A stretch of DNA of 64,000 nucleotides from NCBI GenBank assembly GCA_963703125.1, contig OY969790.1:1364001-1428000 (forward strand), in the 5' to 3' direction. Below are positions 24,924-34,699 of this stretch, one piece after another. Position 1 is the first letter of the stretch. Each line of letters opens with the position of its first letter. The DNA comes from MFD04716-140 sp963703125. Lineage in GTDB: Bacteria > Bacteroidota > Bacteroidia > Flavobacteriales > Flavobacteriaceae. The notes under the pieces were generated by a model. That model ran no database searches and had not been told where the DNA came from. It was given only the letters and a program-made list of their open reading frames with translations. The translations under genes and the position numbers were made by a program.

Positions 24924-25036
24924 TACACCCCTATTTAACAGGAAATAATGTATTCCCTATCAATAAGACCCAGAAAGAATAAAAACGGGTAGTGAATATC
25001 TAAAAATATTGTGCTTTTTTTTGACAATAGTGCATT

Positions 25037-25540
25037 TTAAAGCATCCAAAAATAAATATTCCTCAAGTTTAGTCGAAGTATTTTGAAGGATTTCTTTAAA
25101 TGATATTTTACGGTATTAACAGTTATGCCCATTATTTCAGCGGCATTTTCATATTTAATTCCTTCCAAAACACAGAGTTTGAAGGCCGTTTTATTTTGTT
25201 CGGGCAAAGCTTCCAATTCCTTGAAAATAGTATCGGAAATTTCATTAAGGATCAATTCATTTTCAAAAGACTGCACATGGGTTAAATGGTTTTTAATTCC
25301 TAAAGTTTTTTTATCCTGCTTTATTTTTTTTAAACTTTCATTGCGAACTGATGTTCGAATATAATGATGAAGATCTTTTATTGATTCATCCAATTCTTTC
25401 TGTAAAAGCTTGCTAAAAATGGTGTGAACGACATCCTTAGCATCATCCAAATTATTTAAATAACTAAAGGAAAGTAAACACAATTCTTGATAATGCCTTA
25501 AAAAAATTTCTTCCAAAATTGAAGCTTTGGCCGTTTCCAT
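25037..25540 (-). CDS. ECF RNA polymerase sigma-70 factor
   Basis: The 167-residue protein has region 2 (YQELCLLSFSYLNNLDDAKDVV) and region 4 helix-turn-helix (KLCVLEGIKYENAAEIMGITVNTVKYHLKKSF) of Bacteroidota ECF sigma factors. It should direct transcription of the downstream FecR-SusC-SusD genes. A GTGT...ACAC box lies 72 bp upstream (25612-25624), which suggests the sigma gene itself may be under the arabinose regulator. Confidence 0.93.
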   Translation of the reverse strand: METAKASILEEIFLRHYQELCLLSFSYLNNLDDAKDVVHTIFSKLLQKELDESIKDLHHYIRTSVRNESLKKIKQDKKTLGIKNHLTHVQSFENELILNEISDTIFKELEALPEQNKTAFKLCVLEGIKYENAAEIMGITVNTVKYHLKKSFKILRLNLRNIYFWML

Positions 25541-25611
25541 TTTATTCTTGTAGCAGTTTAAAATTTAATTTATTGGCAAATCATGTAGATGTAAATAAAA
25601 TAAAATTAATT

Positions 25612-25624
25612 GTGTTTTTAACAC
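25612..25624. promoter_or_regulatory. Candidate operator box 3 (GTGTTTTTAACAC)
   Basis: This palindrome differs by one base from box 1 and again is followed by TTATTTAAA-like AT sequence. It lies upstream of the ECF sigma gene on the minus strand. The three boxes sit at three separate transcription units of the same locus, which argues for a common regulator. Confidence 0.5.
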
Positions 25625-25883
25625 TTATTTAAATACTAATGTATTAATTTGTTGTTATTTAAGCAATTAAAATGTCATTTTATGAAGGCTGTATAAAATT
25701 ATCGAGGTGTTATTTAACTTAAGCATTATCAATTATTTGATTAGAAATCCTAATTAATTTTTGGGCTCCAATATGTACTTTATCAAATACATTGGTTATT
25801 ACTTCCTTATCATCAAGCAAAAGCCTATTCTACCAACAATTCTCATAATGGCCTGGTTTTGGCTTTTAGGTAGCATACTTTTC

Positions 25884-25919
25884 TTTCTTATCTTTCTTAT
25901 CTTTCTTATCTTTCTTATC
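25884..25919. repeat. 9-bp tandem repeat (TTTCTTATC x4)
   Basis: Four exact tandem copies of a 9-bp unit, followed by a partial copy. Because the unit is a multiple of three, copy-number change would not shift a frame. It lies in intergenic DNA. Confidence 0.85.
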
Positions 25920-26198
25920 TTATTAAAAAGGCCAGTTTGCGGGCGGCTTTCAACACATATCGATTTTAATACATTTTTCAATTCATGATCTCTTTAATAT
26001 TTTCACTAATTAATCTTTTAAGTCACAACATAAATATTAATTGAAATTATTTAGAGTCTGATCTACTGGGCTGTATATTCTTCGATCGTATTTTTCAGGT
26101 TATTGGAATTTGTCCAAAACACATTTTCTTTCAATTTCTTCTTTAACATTCACCTATCGCAGTACACTTTTATTTCGACAACCTTGGCATATATCTGT

Positions 26199-26332
26199 GA
26201 TGATGTCGCATTATTATAAGATTTTTATTGTTTTAGAGGTATTCATCGGTCGCTTAGCTCGGTCGCCTGCGGCGACCCAATAGGCTACATCTCGTACCTC
26301 GATTCCAGCTTATCGGGAAATGCGACATCATC
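26199..26332. repeat. Nested inverted-repeat element, possibly a solitary attC-like site
   Basis: A perfect 14-bp inverted repeat (26199-26212 with 26319-26332) encloses further nested stems: GAGGTA/TACCTC and GGTCGCC/GGCGACC (26261-26277). A nearby GTAGTTGCC at about 26371 recalls the right-hand core of the attC-like sites found after 39.8 kb. Layout and size (about 135 bp) match those sites, but there is no adjacent cassette or clear left core. Confidence 0.45.
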
Positions 26333-26623
26333 GCCGCGCTATCCAGGACTTCACATAGCGCCGTGTAGTTGCCAACCTTGTATCTCCAAGTATCTTTAAA
26401 ACGGTATTCATGTATAGTATTCAGTTCTTAGGAACTGGCAGAGGTACTTTTACCTAGCATGATGCAGTCTAAACCGAAAATATACGGTATTTCTCAAAAG
26501 ACAATTCGCTGGGCGGGAATGAGGAATGGGGAGTTAGGAAAATTAAAATTTTTGCAATTACACTTTAAAAATGTTCCAACCAGCTCCAAAAAATTAGGGT
26601 TTTATACCTAAAACAGGAGGGTT

Positions 26624-26638
26624 TTGTAGCCTCACCAG
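26624..26638 (+). repeat. Left attachment-site repeat
   Basis: TTGTAGCCTCACCAG, identical to 37135-37149. It lies 205 bp upstream of the recombinase gene. Confidence 0.7.
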
Positions 26639-26779
26639 AACCACAACCTACCTAATTATTTATTTTTCATTTTACTTGCAAAATATACCAAAACTCCAAT
26701 TATACATACGTTTTATTGGTGTTTTGAAGATTTAAAGTAGTAAGGCTAGATTAACAACAATTAGAAGAAATACGCAAAA

Positions 26780-26799
26780 TGTCGGCACCATGTCGGCAC
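26780..26799 (+). repeat. Left arm-type motif (two TGTCGGCA units)
   Basis: The sequence is two copies of TGTCGGCA separated by CCA. A near-identical double motif (TGTTGGCA) lies in the same orientation near the right end. Such doublets next to a tyrosine integrase gene are candidates for arm-type binding sites. Confidence 0.55.
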
Positions 26800-26843
26800 T
26801 CGAAGATATTTTTTATTAGATTTGATTGTTCAAAAGTTTTAAA

Positions 26844-28145
26844 ATGCCTTCTTTAAAATACTTCATAAAAGGGGAAAGCAATCCCACTACCATTTATGTC
26901 CGTTTTGTACATGGTAGAAAATACGATTTCAAAAAATCCACCTCTTTACTTGTCAATCCAAAGTTTTGGAACAATGACAAAGGCAAAGTAAAACATCTAG
27001 CAGAATTTACCGATAAAATCAATCTGCAAAACAGTTTAGACAATTTACGCTCTGAAATACTAGGGAACTTTAATACATCCTATGCGAATGGTGCTAACAT
27101 AAATTCTGATTGGTTAACAAGTGCCATTGATTCTTACTTTGACCAAAACACAAAGACCGATTTAAACTACCTAGTAGATTACATCAATTTCTTTTTAGAA
27201 AACCTACCTAATAAAATTTTGAGAAATGGTAGAACGGGGGTTGCGCCTAATACAATCAAAAAATACCGCTCTACCCTATCAAAGGTCAAAGAGTTTGAGA
27301 AGTACCGTAAAAAACGCCTTAAAATGGATGAGGTAAACATGAAATTACATAAAGACTTCATCCACTTTCTATATAACATCAAAAAACTGAATTACAATAC
27401 CACCGGAAAATATATTGCTTGTATCAAAACAATTTGTTTGGATGCCAAAAGATACGGTTTGAAAGTACATCCCGATATTGATAGGGGTGAATTTAGGATT
27501 ACAAATGAGAAAACCTATTTTGTAACATTATCAGAAAACGAAATCGATAAAATATTTGAAAAGGACTTTAGTAATACTTCATATTTAGAAAATGCAAGGG
27601 ATTGGTTAATAGTTGGGATTTGGACTGGTGCAAGGGTAAGTGATTTGTTGAACCTAAATAATGATAATATCAAAAATGGATTTATCGAGTATACCGCAAA
27701 AAAGACTAACCAACAAATTATTTTGCCCATACATTGGCAAGTAGAATCTATCATTGCCCGTTTGAATGGTAAGTTACCGCACAAAATTTCAAGTCAAAAA
27801 TATAACGATTACATTAAGAAGGTTTGTGAGAGTGCCGGTATTAATCAAATGTGCCATGGTAGTAAATTAAGCAAAAAGACAAAACGTAAGGTAGTTGGAG
27901 AATATCCTAAATGGCAATTGGTCAGTACACACATTGCCAGGCGCACATTTGCTACCCTTCATTACGGAAAACTGCCAACCCCTATAATTATGGCCGCAAC
28001 GGGGCATAAGTCGGAACGGATGTTACTGGTTTATATTGGTAAAACCCCACAAGACAACGCTATGCAGCTTCAAGAATTTTGGGCAAAAGAAAAGGAAAAA
28101 TCCAAGAGAGAACCTCTATTGGAAATAATCAAAAATGTAAACTAA
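26844..28145 (+). CDS. Tyrosine recombinase/integrase of the integrative element
   Basis: Starting at the ATG at 26844 (the open frame extends further to 26826) the product is about 433 residues. An N-terminal arm-binding-like domain (YFIKGESNPTTIYVRF) is followed by a SAM-like core-binding domain and the catalytic domain. Catalytic residues are visible as Arg in GIWTGARVSDLL, His/Arg in HIARRTFATLH, His in ATGHKSERM and Tyr in LLVYIGKT. It is typical of Bacteroidota integrative elements. It should recombine the 15-bp repeats bounding the element. Confidence 0.92.
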   Translation: MPSLKYFIKGESNPTTIYVRFVHGRKYDFKKSTSLLVNPKFWNNDKGKVKHLAEFTDKINLQNSLDNLRSEILGNFNTSYANGANINSDWLTSAIDSYFDQNTKTDLNYLVDYINFFLENLPNKILRNGRTGVAPNTIKKYRSTLSKVKEFEKYRKKRLKMDEVNMKLHKDFIHFLYNIKKLNYNTTGKYIACIKTICLDAKRYGLKVHPDIDRGEFRITNEKTYFVTLSENEIDKIFEKDFSNTSYLENARDWLIVGIWTGARVSDLLNLNNDNIKNGFIEYTAKKTNQQIILPIHWQVESIIARLNGKLPHKISSQKYNDYIKKVCESAGINQMCHGSKLSKKTKRKVVGEYPKWQLVSTHIARRTFATLHYGKLPTPIIMAATGHKSERMLLVYIGKTPQDNAMQLQEFWAKEKEKSKREPLLEIIKNVN

Positions 28146-28147
28146 AA

Positions 28148-28438
28148 ATGAAAAAATTCGATTCAGATCCCGAATATTTAAAATTGAAACAAGAGCTAGA
28201 TTATAAATTGAGTGAATCATTACAACAAATTTTATGCCTTCAATCCGAATGGCTAGAAAGCCGACTATTTGAGTTTAATGAAGTTCAAAAATTAGAAGGC
28301 AAAGTGAGAAAAGTTCGATTAAAACAATTCAAGAAAAATTTAATTGAGCGTTTAGTGGAATATAGATTTCAATCGGTTGGTGAGAATTATAAAGATGTAT
28401 TCAAAAATGAAGTCATGAAACTTCTATCTGCCAAATAA
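28148..28438 (+). CDS. Hypothetical protein, 96 aa
   Basis: Begins at the ATG at 28148, two bases after the integrase stop, so it is translationally close to it. The product is charged and helical (KLEGKVRKVRLKQFKKNL), with no domain I recognise. Position suggests an accessory factor of the element. Confidence 0.6.
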   Translation: MKKFDSDPEYLKLKQELDYKLSESLQQILCLQSEWLESRLFEFNEVQKLEGKVRKVRLKQFKKNLIERLVEYRFQSVGENYKDVFKNEVMKLLSAK

Positions 28439-28450
28439 TAAGTTAAGTCA

Positions 28451-29134
28451 GTGATTAAAAAATACCCATTTCACGAACTAAGGGAAATCTTCGATGAGGT
28501 TTTAAAAATACCTGAAAGATTGGATGAAATGACCATTGTTGAATTGAAGGAGCTTTATTTTCATTTGGAAGATAGAAAATCTAGCCTATGGCGTATCGTG
28601 GAAATGCGATTTAATGGAGAAAAAGAACATCGCGATTATGGCACTACCAAACATCTTAATTACTGTAAGGCCAATTGTTTTCAGTTTGGCACAAGTGTTT
28701 CTGATTTAGAATACTGGATTGATGTACTACATAAAAAAATCTACAAGTTACCTCGGCAAATCAATTTTAATGATAAGATATTTAAGGATCCCGAAAGTGA
28801 GCATTTTTTTAGCCTTCTTTTTGAGAATTGGCTATGTGAAAAGGATGTGCCTGTTGTAGCTTTATATTATGTTTATAGAATAATGTCGAACAAGACACCT
28901 GAAAATACCGATGCAACCATTTGTAAACTTCCTCATGCTACGATAGTGGCAAATCAAACAAAATTTGCGGAATACTGGAATGATACCTACAAACCCATCC
29001 ATCCAAAAAATTTAGGATTTACGTTTAAAGCTACTGGGGATGTCAGTATTAAAACTTTTGGAGAAATTGCCAATACCTCGAAAGACATATTTCATACTAG
29101 ACTTAATTCCGTTCTAGGTCAAATAAAATCTTAA
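28451..29134 (+). CDS. Hypothetical protein, 227 aa
   Basis: Reads from GTG at 28451, 12 bp after the previous gene. It is mostly alpha-helical, without signal peptide or membrane segment, and I recognise no domain. A C-terminal segment (DVSIKTFGEIANTSKDIFHT) is the most distinctive part. Part of the plus-strand accessory operon behind the integrase. Confidence 0.65.
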   Translation: MIKKYPFHELREIFDEVLKIPERLDEMTIVELKELYFHLEDRKSSLWRIVEMRFNGEKEHRDYGTTKHLNYCKANCFQFGTSVSDLEYWIDVLHKKIYKLPRQINFNDKIFKDPESEHFFSLLFENWLCEKDVPVVALYYVYRIMSNKTPENTDATICKLPHATIVANQTKFAEYWNDTYKPIHPKNLGFTFKATGDVSIKTFGEIANTSKDIFHTRLNSVLGQIKS

Positions 29135-29238
29135 TGGGGTAAATTCCTTTAAATACCCTAAAAACTCCTTTTTTCCTCCTCGTTGACAATTGCAAATGCA
29201 ATTAATCTTTGTGCTGTAAAAATAAAACAGTTCAAAAG

Positions 29239-29520
29239 ATGGATGCAATCACACAATTACACGGAACAACGCCCGACCAACTTACCGAAACCATTTTTAA
29301 GGGCATAGACGAACGCCTAGAGGGGCTTAAAAAGAACTTTCAAGCAAAGACCCCAGAAGAATTCCTAACGCGGACGGAAACGAGCAAACTCTTAAAGATT
29401 TCTTTAGTAACCGTACACGATTGGGTAAAAAAGGGAATTTTGAAACCTCGCAAGTTTGGCAATCGCACCTATTTTCTCAGGAGCGAGATACAGCAAACCA
29501 TGCTTAATTCTAATATCTAG
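29239..29520 (+). CDS. MerR-like/excisionase-type helix-turn-helix protein
   Basis: From the ATG at 29239 the product is 93 residues. The C-terminal half is a helix_turn_helix_17-type DNA-binding domain (FLTRTETSKLLKISLVTVHD ... KPRKFGNRTYFLRSEI). Such proteins next to integrases are often recombination directionality factors or regulators of element excision. The upstream region at 29150-29238 is promoter-like but not resolved. Confidence 0.8.
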   Translation: MDAITQLHGTTPDQLTETIFKGIDERLEGLKKNFQAKTPEEFLTRTETSKLLKISLVTVHDWVKKGILKPRKFGNRTYFLRSEIQQTMLNSNI

Positions 29521-29523
29521 GTC

Positions 29524-29988
29524 ATGGCAGGGCATTGTAAAAACTATTCTAGGCAAATCTATGTATTGGAAGACGAGAAAACCTCTTACAGGGGCTATAA
29601 ATTAGAAAACACCTTTTTACAGAATGTAGATGATTTTAGGAATTCTTTGATATTACCTGTATATATTCGTGTTGAGGTAAATCGGGGCTATAACGAATCA
29701 AAAGGATGTGATAAATGGTTGAAAATCAAAGATTCTGAAGATTGGGAAACCTCAACCTTAGTAACTGGTCTAAGAAATACGGACGCAACTGAAATTTTTG
29801 AGGGTAATTTTGCCCGTTTGGAGAATGGCCGATATATACCAGAAAGCCTAATCCTATTTCAGTTTGAAAATAATTTTAGAAATCTTGTGATTGATGTTTT
29901 CAAAGATTTCTATATACATGATGCTTTTGAAAAAAGGCACTTGATTAGAACTCATGACTACTATTACAACAAAAAGGCAGCCGTTTAG
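29524..29988 (+). CDS. Hypothetical protein, 154 aa
   Basis: It starts 3 bp after the HTH gene, so it is co-transcribed with it. The sequence is soluble and mixed alpha/beta, with no family I recognise. The stop codon lies in the loop of a terminator hairpin at 29976-29995. Confidence 0.6.
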   Translation: MAGHCKNYSRQIYVLEDEKTSYRGYKLENTFLQNVDDFRNSLILPVYIRVEVNRGYNESKGCDKWLKIKDSEDWETSTLVTGLRNTDATEIFEGNFARLENGRYIPESLILFQFENNFRNLVIDVFKDFYIHDAFEKRHLIRTHDYYYNKKAAV

Positions 29989-30000
29989 AGCTGCCTTTGT
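29976..30000 (+). terminator. Hairpin overlapping the stop codon
   Basis: GGCAGC (29976-29981) pairs with GCTGCC (29990-29995), flanked by AAAAA and TTTG. The stem contains the end of the preceding gene. The T-run is short, so termination efficiency is uncertain. Confidence 0.55.
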
Positions 30001-30038
30001 TCGTTCAAAAGTTTGACCACTAACGAAATATTGGCCAC

Positions 30039-30659
30039 ATGCAAGATACTAAAGTAATACCTATCAATGAAAGATACCGCTACAATCTTTTCATAAATAC
30101 TAAGGCTATTTGGGATTTTTTGGCAATTAACAAAACCCAAAATATCATAAAAAATACGAACCAAATACATCTACTTAGTTTTCTTGTGGATATGTCATCA
30201 ACGGACGGGATTATCAATATGACCGCAGAGGATGGAGCAAAGTATATCTATGTAACGGATAACTTCATTCTCAACAATCTAAAGTTTTTAGGAGTTCAAT
30301 CAAGACAACTAAAGAACATTCTTAAACAACTGGAAATTGCTAAAACAATCCAGCGTAAAACCATAAACAATAACCAACGCTATATTCGGGTGCATCCTGA
30401 ATTAATAGAGTTGTGGCATGTTGAAAATTGGACTATGAAAGCGAGTAGTTATATGGCAAATCACCGGCCTAAATTATGGGATTCATTTAAAAATAATTGG
30501 TTACCCATTCTAGGAGCGGAAAAATTTAAGGATGCCATTGACTGGTGCAATGATAAAATTAATATGAAGGAAATCAAATACAACGACTACGATGCTGTTT
30601 ATAGACTAATGGAGAATACCCTCGCTAAATGGAATAAAGACAAACACAATTGGAGGTAG
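30039..30659 (+). CDS. Hypothetical protein with possible winged-helix region, 206 aa
   Basis: The middle of the protein (SSTDGIINMTAEDGAKYIYV ... RQLKNILKQLEIAKTIQRKT) resembles a winged helix as seen in replication-initiator-like or regulatory proteins of mobile elements, but I cannot assign a family. It is followed directly by three 22-bp direct repeats, an arrangement that recalls an initiator gene with iterons. Confidence 0.55.
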   Translation: MQDTKVIPINERYRYNLFINTKAIWDFLAINKTQNIIKNTNQIHLLSFLVDMSSTDGIINMTAEDGAKYIYVTDNFILNNLKFLGVQSRQLKNILKQLEIAKTIQRKTINNNQRYIRVHPELIELWHVENWTMKASSYMANHRPKLWDSFKNNWLPILGAEKFKDAIDWCNDKINMKEIKYNDYDAVYRLMENTLAKWNKDKHNWR

Positions 30660-30675
30660 TTGTTAGAATCAGTAG

Positions 30676-30740
30676 GTATGCAATAGATTTCATAGGGGTA
30701 TACAATACATTTCATAGGGGGTATGTAATGGATTGCATGC
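30676..30740. repeat. Three tandem 22-bp imperfect repeats (iteron-like)
   Basis: Two good copies (30676-30697 and 30698-30719, consensus GTATnCAATAnATTTCATAG plus GG) and a third degenerate one (from 30721) directly follow the winged-helix-like gene. Exact 22-bp spacing places copies on the same helix face, as for iterons or operator arrays. Confidence 0.6.
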
Positions 30741-30872
30741 AATAATATATATAAAGAAATAATATAAAAAAAAGAGCGACATAATAATTTTACCGCTCTT
30801 TTTTAATAAATTTTTTAAAGATAAACAAGGGGCATAGGGGTCAAAACACCTCAACAATAAAATTTTATACAT

Positions 30873-30907
30873 CGCCACCTAGTTACAATTTTACTCGATG
30901 TAATTTT
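30873..30907 (+). repeat. Direct repeat, left copy, flanking a 4-kb cargo block
   Basis: The 25 bp at 30873-30897 are identical to 34887-34911, and the similarity continues for about 20 bp to a G-rich end. The copy begins ACATCG and ends CGATGT, so it can form a stem. The surrounding region 30660-31006 has no gene. Confidence 0.7.
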
Positions 30908-31006
30908 TAGAGGGGGGGGTATGTTTAAATACTTCCTAAAATTGCTTTAGGATTAGAAAATCCATGGATAAAATTTCAAAACCCTTTCATTTGAAATGAT
31001 TTTCAG

Positions 31007-31306
31007 CTATTTACTAGCCAAATCGCAGTAGCAATCAATATACTTCTTAATTTGACTGTATATATTTTGATTACAAGAAATCTTCACATTAGACTTGAAC
31101 TTATTCATTCCAAAAACATCTATGAATTTTCCAATTGACGAATTTAAAAAAGAAGATGACAATGTAAGATGTCCTGGAATTTGAATAATAACAGAATTAT
31201 TAATTGCATTACTGACTAGATAATTATAAAAGTTATCACCATCTATGTTAGTAGATGTACTTTTTGTTATCAGAGTTAAATCAATTTTTATTGCCATTTC
31301 AAACAA
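31007..31306 (-). CDS. STAS-like (DUF4325-type) protein
   Basis: The 99-residue protein matches the small STAS-like DUF4325 pattern (SVIIQIPGHLTLSSSFLNSS followed by a short strand and helix). It is encoded 28 bp after an ATPase of the histidine-kinase fold, the usual partner. Such pairs resemble anti-sigma/anti-anti-sigma switches and are common on defence islands; the target is unknown. Confidence 0.65.
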   Translation of the reverse strand: MFEMAIKIDLTLITKSTSTNIDGDNFYNYLVSNAINNSVIIQIPGHLTLSSSFLNSSIGKFIDVFGMNKFKSNVKISCNQNIYSQIKKYIDCYCDLASK

Positions 31307-31334
31307 ATATAACTAATATACAATATCAAATTTA

Positions 31335-32225
31335 CTAAAACTCGTAAATTTCATCTTCTGAGTCAAAATCATCAAATGTAGTTGTGTCAATATCTACAAC
31401 AATTAATGTACCATTAAATGGATAGGACAATATTCCTGATTTCTTAGAAACGTCATATTTCTTAATATAGTACCCTGCATTGCTAAAAATCGATAGTTGT
31501 CCGTTTGAATTTTCAGTAAAATCTAAAACATTACTTAACCCAAATCCGGCATTGTTTGGAACTGATTTTATAGTCATTCCACGCTCAAGTGCCTTTTCTA
31601 TTGCCAAGTTTTCTTCTAAAGGTAAATCACCTCTTAAACTCAAAAATCTGTTTATTGATGTAGGGATTCCTTGACCAAAATCACAAACGGCAAAGGTAAG
31701 TTTATTAAGATTTGGAAAATATTGAGTTATAACATAGCCATGAATTGGTGATTGTGCATGGTCAAAGATATTGTTAAACACCTCGACCAAACTATGTGCT
31801 AAGGGTTGAAGGTCTTTACCATAAAAATATCTTTTGCTAAAGTATTTCTGAGTTTGTTGACCATATTGATCAATCATATTCTTAGAAATGTGCCATGGAC
31901 ACAAAGTTGTATTATTGTAACTAGGAGTGAAATCTTCTCTACTAAAATCAGATGTCCAATAATTCCTAAATTTAATATTTTCTAGATGTTGATTAAAAAA
32001 TCTTGTGCCTCCAACAAAAGAAATAATACACTCAAAATTCACATACAAATGCTCAACTATACATGTCAATAGGACAAATTGGGCAGGAGATAAAAAATTT
32101 ATAGTTCCAAAATCCACAGTAATATTAGAATGCCTTTGAAATCCAAATTCGAAAATAACATTACCGAATCTCATCCACTCCAAATTGTAATCCGTACGCG
32201 GTACTTTTAGCGTATAACCTTTCAA
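31335..32225 (-). CDS. GHKL/HATPase-domain protein
   Basis: The 296-residue protein has a C-terminal Bergerat-fold ATPase: N box in SLVEVFNNIFDHAQSP (about residues 143-158), G1 in AVCDFGQGIPTSIN, and G2-like NNAGFGLSNVLDFT. The N-terminal 130 residues resemble an additional STAS-like domain (NITVDFGTINFLSPAQFVLL). No membrane segments or phospho-acceptor domain are present, so it is not a classic sensor kinase. It pairs with the DUF4325-type gene downstream. Confidence 0.75.
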   Translation of the reverse strand: MKGYTLKVPRTDYNLEWMRFGNVIFEFGFQRHSNITVDFGTINFLSPAQFVLLTCIVEHLYVNFECIISFVGGTRFFNQHLENIKFRNYWTSDFSREDFTPSYNNTTLCPWHISKNMIDQYGQQTQKYFSKRYFYGKDLQPLAHSLVEVFNNIFDHAQSPIHGYVITQYFPNLNKLTFAVCDFGQGIPTSINRFLSLRGDLPLEENLAIEKALERGMTIKSVPNNAGFGLSNVLDFTENSNGQLSIFSNAGYYIKKYDVSKKSGILSYPFNGTLIVVDIDTTTFDDFDSEDEIYEF

Positions 32226-32328
32226 TTAAATTTTATTTTATTTTAATGATACTTAATCAAATATTTATTTACTATTAAAAACTCAACTATTAGGTAATTT
32301 CCTGAAATAGACTTAAAAGGTAATTCAA

Positions 32329-34601
32329 TTATGCTTTTAAGGTGTTAAAAATATCCTCTAAATCATTGTTATCATCATTAGAGTTCCAAGGTAAATTATC
32401 ATGCCAATTATTTTCTCGCGGTTCGTGCGTTGCGCTGCGTTGATTCCAATAATAATCATCATCCATTTCTAAGTAATCCAATCTGTGATTAATTTCTGAC
32501 ATAATATTATCAAAACTATAGCCAAATGCAATTTCAATATCAGTAAGTTTTTGTTTTTTTTCTTCCAATGAAGCCTTACTACCATCCTCGTCTAATGTTC
32601 CAACAAAACCATAAACTGCATCATAAATTATATCATCTAATCTATTTTCGTTATCCTCTAAAAAATCATTGAAAGAATCTGGAAATTCTTCCTTTAATAA
32701 TTTAAAACTCATTATCTCATCAAATCCCCAAATGGAGTTTAAATTCATTTCAATAATCTTAGGGATATTAAGTTGCAAGGGTTGGGCATAATCAATTAAT
32801 AGATGAATAAATTCATTTAACGAGTTACTCGTTAAATTTTCAGAATATGCAATTGAGCTTAGTTTTTTAGATATAAACTGAGTTAATTCTTCATTTAATT
32901 TATCTATTAAGAAATTACAGCAATATAATTTTATTATTATGGTATCATCCGTATTCAGTTTAGGATAATTAGAGTTATTATATTCAATTTCATCAAAATT
33001 TTGAACAACATATTTGAACAATTTATTTATTTGACATTCATCTAATTTAATTTTATTCCTTGCAAGTTTCTCACCACTTCCAATAAGGATTGATAGTGCA
33101 GGAAAGAGATACTTAAATGATTGAAATAAATTCTCCTTGATTATACTATTGTTCATAATGTATGACACTAAAAAGTCTTGAATTGAGGCATTTTGATATT
33201 CAATAATTAGATTACCAAAATGATTTTTATTGATTCTGATCATCGAATTCTCTAACTCTTTGAGAGCCTTCTTAAAATCTAATGGAGTAAATAATACTCC
33301 TTCAATACCATTCTTTTTTAGGTATAGATTTACTTGTTCGAATAAATTATCATAACTCGGTCTTTTTAGGATAATCAAATTGATTAGGACAAATCTACTG
33401 GATTGAGTAATTTGATTTTCGAATACATGTAACCAAACCTCATTAGGATTCTCAAATAAATCTAATATTTTGTTCGGAAATTCCTGCAAAGTAACTTTCT
33501 CCCAAATTTTTGATTTTGAAATGATTCAATTATTCGTGGATTATAATTCCTATGATTGATTATGGATATGAGTTTTTTTTGGTGAAATATTTCTTTTACA
33601 TACTCAAATGGTATTTCATTGGCATAGAAGTGATTGTATAGAATTTCTGATTTAACACGCTTTGTGTAATTCGTAAGGTCAATTATGCATTTTGAAAAGT
33701 TTGCATTTTCGAATAAATCAAATCTTTGTTTTGCTTGATTTAATATATATTCCCTAGTAGTAAATATTAAAACTTTATTTCTAGACCTCTGAATTCTCTG
33801 AATGAACTGCATTATTGACTTGTCCTCATTGGTCCTAAGAGAGTGTATTAAAAAGTTTCTTCCAAGAAAATCATCGAAAAGGAAAACCTGTTTCTTATCT
33901 TCATTGTAAAATTTAAAACCATCTTTGATACTTTCTGAAAGATAAATAAATTCGTCCATTTCACTTCCTAAAAGTTTGAAAACCAGCATTTCTGCCAATG
34001 TTGTTTTTCCTATTCCAGGTGTTCCAGAAATAATTAAATATTTATCCCTTTTTAATATTGAAGTTGCAAGTTGAAAACTTTCATTTTGAACATACATAGA
34101 GATTTTAGATTGTATCTCGTCAAGAATAAATTTCGATTGATTTACTACCTGACTATTGACTATACGTTGCAAAATTGGAATGCTAGCCAACCATAATTTG
34201 TAATAATCACTTTCTACCTCCGGAAATTTATTTAGAAGATTATTCAAATCTACTTTTCCCATTATATCTGAAAAATTTTTGATATAGGGAGAAAAGAGTT
34301 TATGGATTTTTTCCTTCTGCATGGGGTTAAGATCTACAGAAGTAGTCAGTAAATATCTACCCGGATTGAGTTTTTCAACTTTTTGAACCTCAATTTTTAG
34401 CTTCGAGAAGAGACTGCTAAATGATTTGTATCTTTTACATTGAACTATCATGTTGCTTCCTTCACAATATCTCAAATCAATTCCTAAATCACCACCTTCT
34501 CCAAAGGATTCTAAATGAACTCCAAAATGTTTTTGAAGTAAATCCCTTGATAACAACTCAAATTCAAATGGTGATAAAATTTGAAAGTCGTAATTTTTCA
34601 T
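32329..34601 (-). pseudogene. Restriction-endonuclease/STAND NTPase fusion, frameshifted
   Basis: Two overlapping frames join into one product of about 755 residues. The N-terminal part (34601 to about 33505) has a PD-(D/E)XK nuclease of the Mrr type (GEGGDLGIDLRY ... MIVQCKRYKS) and an NTPase with Walker A GTPGIGKTT and Walker B VFLFDDF, as in novel STAND 3 proteins. After RNYNPRIIESF the frame moves by one base: KIWEKVTLQEFPNKIL in the second frame is the natural continuation, into a helical C-terminal sensor region. The shift lies in an AAAAATTT run near 33505. If intact it would be a STAND-type defence sensor with a nuclease effector. Confidence 0.82.
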
Positions 34602-34699
34602 TTTAAAATGTTATTATCCTATTTAATTTTTCTCTTCTAACTTGAATATAATTCTATTTCCAAATAGAGTTATTCAATATTAATGTATGCTAAAATTTA

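Larger units (their letters stand above)
25625..26623. other. Gene-poor junction between PUL and integrative element
   Basis: About 1 kb with no gene I can support. A possible short ORF at 25761-25988 is mostly low complexity because it spans a 9-bp microsatellite. A strongly structured inverted-repeat element (26199-26332) lies near the middle. The rest is AT-rich and featureless. Confidence 0.6.

Noticed and set aside
25761..25988. 75-codon ORF with FLIFLIFLI repeats
   Set aside because: The repeated residues are produced by the 9-bp microsatellite, and the opposite strand is equally open; no family match.
30676..30740. Possible CRISPR array
   Set aside because: The three 22-bp units are directly abutting with no spacers, and no cas gene is near.
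30905..30920. G8 tract as a phase-variable promoter element
   Set aside because: It lies downstream of the convergent genes with no promoter or start nearby; length variation cannot be seen from one sequence.
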